Source: JAAZLS01 sp964463285
GTDB lineage: Bacteria; Bacillota; Dethiobacteria; DTU022
Assembly (NCBI GenBank): GCA_964463285.1
Contig: CAYXBB010000053.1
Location: 1 to 8,500 of the forward strand
Length of the DNA: 8,500 nt
Direction: 5' to 3'
Positions 5,177-8,500 of this stretch are shown one piece after another (the stretch's first letter is position 1; every line of letters begins with the position of its first letter). The notes below the pieces were generated by a model. It searched no databases. It saw nothing but the letters and a program-made list of their open reading frames with translations, and was not told the DNA's origin. The position numbers were made by a program, and so were the translations under genes.

Positions 5177-6584
5177 TAGCCCTCCTTTTTATCACTTTCA
5201 AACAACCCGCTCCCTCCATATCTTTTCTCTCCAACTTTTCTCCTTCTTCGGTTTGAGTTGAAAATAGCTTCCAGTATTTTTTAGGGGCCACACCTACAAA
5301 AGGCTCAAATTTTACTTTATTTTCATTTCTCTTGTTATCCTCAGGAAATATTATGGCATCATCGTGTAGATCTTTGGCCAAGCTTTTTGGGTATGGTTCA
5401 ATATACACCACCCTTTTAATTCCAACTCCAACAATATGTTTTGCGCAATTATGACATGGAAATGTTGTTGTATATAATATACAATTTCTTATGGATAAGC
5501 CTAGTCTCGCTGCAGATGATATTGCCTCCATTTCGGCATGAACGGATCTTCCGTATTCCATTATATTCATAAACTGGGTGCCTTTTAATTTGGCAGGTGT
5601 GATTCTACTTAGTCTAGTTTCATATTCTTTCTCAATAACTGATAATAATTCGGTTAAGATCTCCATTCTTTTTTTAGTATTCGAATCGTGACCTTTTTTA
5701 AAATCCCTGTGATCATCCTGTGAATTCTCCCAATATTGACCACCACCTGGAGCAGGCACCTCATTAGCCCCAAGTGAAATAACTTCACCATAACTATTTA
5801 GTATTGCTGCACCTACCTGCCTGGATAGATCTGCTGATCTTAAAGACGCTGTATATGCCAGTTGCATCCCGTATTCATCCATTACCGGTGTAATTATTTC
5901 TTCTGCAAATAGAAGCTTTAAATAACGCCTTACTTGACCTACTACATAATTTTGGTCATTGCCTTTTTCCTCTACAAAAAAATCCGCCAAATAAAACGTA
6001 TCTCTTAGTTTTTGGCCATATTCTTCTTCTTCGCCCTCATCACGTTCAATAACTTGTTTTACTTGTTCTTTATTCATACCATGATGTCTACGTAAATTAT
6101 TTTGTCGTGATTCTTCCGAGGAGTAAACCCCTATTAGATGAAAAGCAGAACCATATATTTTGCGAAGCCAAAGTACCTCATCAGGGTGTTTTAGTTGATG
6201 AAGAAGGAAAGCCTTCCCAGATAAAAAATAAGGTTCCTCATTGGGGCGTTTTGAATTAATCTCAGCTGATGCAAGCAAAGCCAAAATTTCATTGCTACTA
6301 GTTGAGCTACGAAGCTCATTTCCCCGATCCATAAGAATGTTTAACCTCTCATATTCATTTAAATCTTCATTTATATCTTTGTGAATAGGAGTTTTGAAGC
6401 AGAGATATTTTTCTCTTAAAAAGCGACTAAGCCTAATTGTTTCTAATGTGTATTGACGTGCTTCCATTTCTTCTTCTAATATTTTGCATACTCCGTTTAA
6501 TGGAGTACCAACCGCAGCTACTAACCCAAAAACAATTTCAGGTTTTTCTACAACATCTAAAGAACTGGTATCAATAAGAGGCAT
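5148..6584 (-). CDS. avcD: AvcD-type anti-phage deoxycytidylate deaminase (P-loop-like domain + dCMP deaminase domain)
   Basis: This 478-residue protein has two modules. The N-terminal part (about 15-230) is a nucleotide-kinase-like domain: EIVFGLVAAVGTPLNGVCK (16-34) in the Walker A position, GKAFLLHQLKHPDEVLWLRK (123-142), FHLIGVYSSEESRQNNL (148-164) and ERDEGEEEEYGQKLRDTFYL (180-199). The C-terminal part is a zinc deoxycytidylate deaminase: SRQVGAAI (254-261), the HAE motif in SVHAEMEAI (His349, Glu351) and the PCHNC zinc motif (Cys377, Cys380). This architecture matches the AvcD/dCTP-deaminase defence family, whose studied members deaminate dCMP/dCTP on phage infection and deplete the dC pool. 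The Walker A lacks the usual GK[ST]. The start is ATG 6584: an in-frame TAG is immediately upstream and GAGG lies nine bases before it. The known Vibrio system is held in check by the upstream RNA AvcI; here a ~600-bp gene-free leader lies upstream. A coupled small ORF follows. Confidence 0.88.
   Translation of the reverse strand: MPLIDTSSLDVVEKPEIVFGLVAAVGTPLNGVCKILEEEMEARQYTLETIRLSRFLREKYLCFKTPIHKDINEDLNEYERLNILMDRGNELRSSTSSNEILALLASAEINSKRPNEEPYFLSGKAFLLHQLKHPDEVLWLRKIYGSAFHLIGVYSSEESRQNNLRRHHGMNKEQVKQVIERDEGEEEEYGQKLRDTFYLADFFVEEKGNDQNYVVGQVRRYLKLLFAEEIITPVMDEYGMQLAYTASLRSADLSRQVGAAILNSYGEVISLGANEVPAPGGGQYWENSQDDHRDFKKGHDSNTKKRMEILTELLSVIEKEYETRLSRITPAKLKGTQFMNIMEYGRSVHAEMEAISSAARLGLSIRNCILYTTTFPCHNCAKHIVGVGIKRVVYIEPYPKSLAKDLHDDAIIFPEDNKRNENKVKFEPFVGVAPKKYWKLFSTQTEEGEKLERKDMEGAGCLKVIKRRANAGGEDNQF
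5181..5187 (-). promoter_or_regulatory. Strong ribosome binding site within the deaminase 3' end
   Basis: AAGGAGG on the minus strand, four bases before ATG 5176, embedded in the codons for Lys-Arg-Arg of the deaminase C-terminus. It is the main evidence that the overlapping small ORF is translated. Confidence 0.65.
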
Positions 6585-6660
6585 CTAAATCGACCTCACT
6601 ACAAATATATAAAAGTTAAATTACTTTTTCGTTCTATGAATATAGATGATTGTCCTTCAT

Positions 6661-6689
6661 ATTATGTTAACAGCTTTCCATAATTTCAA
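6661..6689 (-). promoter_or_regulatory. Sigma-A-type promoter for avcD
   Basis: On the minus strand, TTGAAA (6689-6684) and CATAAT (6666-6661) are separated by exactly 17 bases, each hexamer one base off consensus. The start would fall near 6654, leaving a leader of about 70 nt before ATG 6584. A perfect TTGACA also occurs at 6727-6722, but its -10 at normal spacing (TACCAA) is poor. Confidence 0.6.
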
Positions 6690-6826
6690 TTATCCTATTT
6701 GGTAAAAAGAAAGGTAATATATGTCAACTTGTGTCTGAAATAATGTATATTTTGAATGCTTGGTATATTGTCTATACAAATCGCTACTTTTTGGTGTTCA
6801 GTAAACCAGCAGACCAACATCCCTAG

Positions 6827-6842
6827 GTTGGGAAATCCCAAC
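6827..6842. repeat. Hairpin GTTGGG-AAAT-CCCAAC with an alternative partner
   Basis: GTTGGG (6827-6832) pairs perfectly with CCCAAC (6837-6842). The same left arm can instead pair with CCAAC at 6814-6818, so two mutually exclusive stems are possible in a transcript. Confidence 0.5.
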
Positions 6843-6858
6843 GCCCTTGTGATATCGG

Positions 6859-6923
6859 GTCAATTCCATTTTGTGGTGTAAATCCCCCCCCCTGGATTTA
6901 CCATCACCATTTAAGATATTGAC
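6859..6923. repeat. Nested inverted repeat around a C9 run
   Basis: GTAAATCC (6878-6885) and GGATTTAC (6894-6901) are a perfect 8-bp pair around a loop that completes a run of nine C (6884-6892). Alternatively GGTG (6875-6878) pairs with CACC (6905-6908) around a seven-pair core. Outer arms GTCAAT (6859-6864) and ATTGAC (6918-6923) also match. The minus-strand transcript would carry a long hairpin with a G-rich loop. Confidence 0.6.
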
Positions 6924-7017
6924 TACAATACTCAAAACCTTCTCCCCTGATTGCGCATCTCAAGGATTTCTTCTTACAGAGTATCTGTCTTTATAGAAGC
7001 GCCGATTTGGTCCATTT

Positions 7018-7043
7018 TAAGACGGGGGGATAAGACGGGGGGA
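7018..7043. repeat. Tandem 13-bp repeat, TAAGACGGGGGGA x2
   Basis: Two exact adjacent copies (7018-7030 and 7031-7043). They directly abut the left arm of the palindromic structure that follows, suggesting a small repeat-derived element. Confidence 0.75.
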
Positions 7044-7125
7044 CGTTTCCGCTGTCCGTTCATTTCAACGTTGCTCACCTAACCGCCCCCCAGGGCGGCT
7101 AGGCGGGTGTTGCCGGGAGAAACGT
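7043..7125. repeat. Large GC-rich imperfect palindrome (REP/MITE-like)
   Basis: Outer arms ACGTTTC (7043-7049) and GAAACGT (7119-7125) are perfect. The centre forms a strong stem CCGCCC (7083-7088)/GGGCGG (7093-7098) with loop CCCA, extended by CCTA (7078-7081)/TAGG (7100-7103). AACGTT also occurs at 7067-7072 and 7121-7126. GGAC-GTTTCCGCT-GTCC sits at 7041-7057. The layout suits a structured intergenic repeat or a short non-autonomous element; a family cannot be assigned by eye. Confidence 0.55.
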
Positions 7126-7182
7126 TTTAGATTTCAGCCAATCTTTTCCCGAGACCTTGCGCCCGCCCTTCACATCCAAGGC

Positions 7183-8500
7183 TTAAAATAGTTTCAGCTG
7201 GCTGGATTCACCGGGTGGTGCCGGAGGAATACGGGCATGGGCCTGCTCCAGGTGGTGCGGCCGCCTGCTCTCCCTTTTCTGTTCAATACGCATCCTTTCT
7301 TTGCCGCCTATGGTAAGCACCGGCACCAAGCTGTAAATTACCGGGAATTCCCGCATAATCTCAGTATTGCGCAGGGCAGTGCAGCTAAAAAGCTGCACAT
7401 TTTGTTGATTGGTGATCGCATCCACAATCTCGAGAATATGGCTACTGGAGGCCTGGCCGAAGGGGTTGTCCGCCAGCACCACCGCCGCCGTATCCCGGCC
7501 GCCGGAGCGGCAGCGGCGAATATAGGAAAGAAGAACAATAAAAAGGGCAAACCTCCCGGCAAAGCGCTGGCCCTGGGACCAATCAACAAGATCATCCCAG
7601 CGGTCGTAATGGCCCGCTTGGTAGCTGCTGCTATCCCGCGGCTTAAGAAGACGAATATCAATACCATCCAGGGAGACCACCTGGTCCAGCAGCCGGGCCG
7701 TTTCAATTGCTTCCCCCAAAAAATCGTCAATCAGTGTATCGTCTTCGCCCTTTTTCCGCTGGCTGACTCCTTCTGCAATAACATCCTCCAGATAGCGGCG
7801 CAGCCGGGCCGCCCCCTCCGCTTTATCAGGCCGCATAAAACTGATCTTAAAAAGGGGATGCTTCTCTCCGCGCAGCGGTACCTGGGAACGCCTTTGTAGC
7901 TCCCGCACCTGCTCCAACACCCCGTCCACGTGGCGCCAGGTGCGCTGAACCATCTCCTCCACCTTAGCCGTTAACCCCTCCAAGCGCTGCTGAACCTGCT
8001 CTCTAAAACAGCGGATCGCCTCCTCCACCTGCTGCAGATGGTCCTGTAGCTCCGCCACCCGCTGCTCCCAGGAAGGGGCTGCCATCTGTTCGCCCATGAC
8101 CTTGAAAAATTGTTTCAGCTCATCTCCATGTAAGCGGTTTAATTTTTCTTGGCATAGGTGCCATTGCTCCCCCGCCTGCTTCTTGGCAATTTCCAGCTGT
8201 TCCCAGATCCCTTTTTCCTTCCGACGGCTGCGCTCCACTACCTCCAGGGCCCGGCCCAGCACCTCCTTTCCCTCCTGCTCCTCTGTCAGAGGCTCAACCG
8301 TTTCAGTATAAGCGATCTTCATCTGCTCTAAAATCCCGGTAGCCCGCCGGTAATCGGTCAGCTGTTCTCCTTTTAGTTCAAGCCCTTTTTTTAATTGCAG
8401 CAGGGACAGCCTTAGCTCTTCGCTTCTTTTCTGCCGGCCTTCCCTTTCCAAGGCTAGATCAACCTGTTTTAAACTGGGTAGTTCCTTTCCGGGGAAGCGT
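7183..8500 (-). CDS. SMC/Rad50-like ATPase, C-terminal part (5' truncated by window)
   Basis: The frame is open through the right edge (to base 8499), so only the last ~438 codons are visible, ending at TAA 7183. Numbering from TTG 8451, residues 1-190 are heptad-rich and highly charged (ELQDHLQQVEEAIRCFREQV), a coiled coil. After a short linker comes a globular C-terminal ATPase half: an ABC-signature-like WSQGQRFAGRFALFIVLLSY (Ser292-Gln-Gly-Gln), then a hydrophobic strand and Walker B variant AAVVLADNPFGQASSSHI (Asp328-Asn-Pro-Phe-Gly), then FSCTALRNTEIMREFPVIYS. Coiled coil followed by signature and Walker B is the SMC/Rad50/SbcC arrangement; the Walker A half would be in the missing N-terminus. 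DNPFG in place of DE marks a divergent SMC-like group. The basic proline-rich tail ends QLKLF. It lies upstream of avcD on the same strand but is GC-rich, unlike avcD. The exact family and role are unknown. Confidence 0.75.
   Translation of the reverse strand, partial: RFPGKELPSLKQVDLALEREGRQKRSEELRLSLLQLKKGLELKGEQLTDYRRATGILEQMKIAYTETVEPLTEEQEGKEVLGRALEVVERSRRKEKGIWEQLEIAKKQAGEQWHLCQEKLNRLHGDELKQFFKVMGEQMAAPSWEQRVAELQDHLQQVEEAIRCFREQVQQRLEGLTAKVEEMVQRTWRHVDGVLEQVRELQRRSQVPLRGEKHPLFKISFMRPDKAEGAARLRRYLEDVIAEGVSQRKKGEDDTLIDDFLGEAIETARLLDQVVSLDGIDIRLLKPRDSSSYQAGHYDRWDDLVDWSQGQRFAGRFALFIVLLSYIRRCRSGGRDTAAVVLADNPFGQASSSHILEIVDAITNQQNVQLFSCTALRNTEIMREFPVIYSLVPVLTIGGKERMRIEQKRESRRPHHLEQAHARIPPAPPGESSQLKLF

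Larger units (their letters stand above)
6585..7182. other. Gene-free leader region between SMC-like gene and avcD
   Basis: About 600 bp lack a supportable ORF on either strand. The part near avcD (6585-6780) is extremely AT-rich and carries the promoter. The middle (6810-6925) carries several dyads, including one around a run of nine C. The distal part (7018-7130) becomes GC-rich, with a tandem 13-bp repeat and a large palindromic structure. In characterised Gram-negative avcD loci the RNA antitoxin gene avcI lies directly upstream; an equivalent RNA could be encoded here on the minus strand, but no sequence match can be judged by eye. Confidence 0.45.

Noticed and set aside
6699..6727. Perfect TTGACA as the avcD promoter
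   Set aside because: At 17-bp spacing the -10 would be TACCAA, a poor match. The downstream TTGAAA-N17-CATAAT is better.
7018..7043. Start of a CRISPR-like array
   Set aside because: Only two directly adjacent 13-bp units with no spacers.
7237..7899. Long plus-strand frame of 220 codons
   Set aside because: It lies entirely antisense to the SMC-like gene, whose coiled coil, signature motif and Walker B are clear. It has no recognisable domain and is a GC-driven shadow.

Overview
The window looks like a chromosomal segment of a moderately GC-rich Firmicute, probably a clostridial or Peptococcaceae-like anaerobe. Shine-Dalgarno sites are strong (AGGAG, AAGGAGG), TTG/GTG starts occur, and the protein families fit. 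The assignment is an inference; no rRNA or tRNA is present. The two ends (about 1-2640 and 7020-8500) are GC-rich: one 60-base line of the ADP-ribosylglycohydrolase gene is about 57% GC. The middle (about 2700-7000) is AT-rich: the 60 bases just upstream of the deaminase gene are about 22% GC. The middle therefore reads as an acquired accessory segment.

Layout. 1-328 (+) is the C-terminal end of a WYL-domain protein cut by the left edge. Everything else recognisable is on the minus strand. 2622->1576 is an ADP-ribosylglycohydrolase, followed after 55 bp by a CPBP-family intramembrane protease (1520->639); the two probably form an operon with a TATAAT box upstream and a hairpin/T-run terminator downstream. 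3832->3023 is an orphan secreted protein with one C-terminal membrane anchor. 3931-4630 is a complete but internally deleted IS1634-family insertion sequence of about 700 bp, with 20-bp inverted ends, a likely short target duplication, and an in-frame transposase remnant that has lost its catalytic domain.

The main interest is 5006-7182. 6584->5148 encodes an AvcD-type anti-phage deoxycytidylate deaminase: a P-loop-like N-terminal domain plus a zinc deaminase domain with HAE and PCxxC. A 56-codon ORF (5176->5006) overlaps its 3' end in another frame behind an AAGGAGG site and is probably translationally coupled to it. The roughly 600 bp upstream of the deaminase contain a good promoter and several strong dyads. 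This is where characterised Vibrio avcD genes carry their RNA antitoxin AvcI, so an RNA antitoxin is possible here but unproven. 7183-8500 is the C-terminal part of an SMC/Rad50-like ATPase running off the right edge. A second defence-type gene next to avcD would fit a defence island, but that link is inference.
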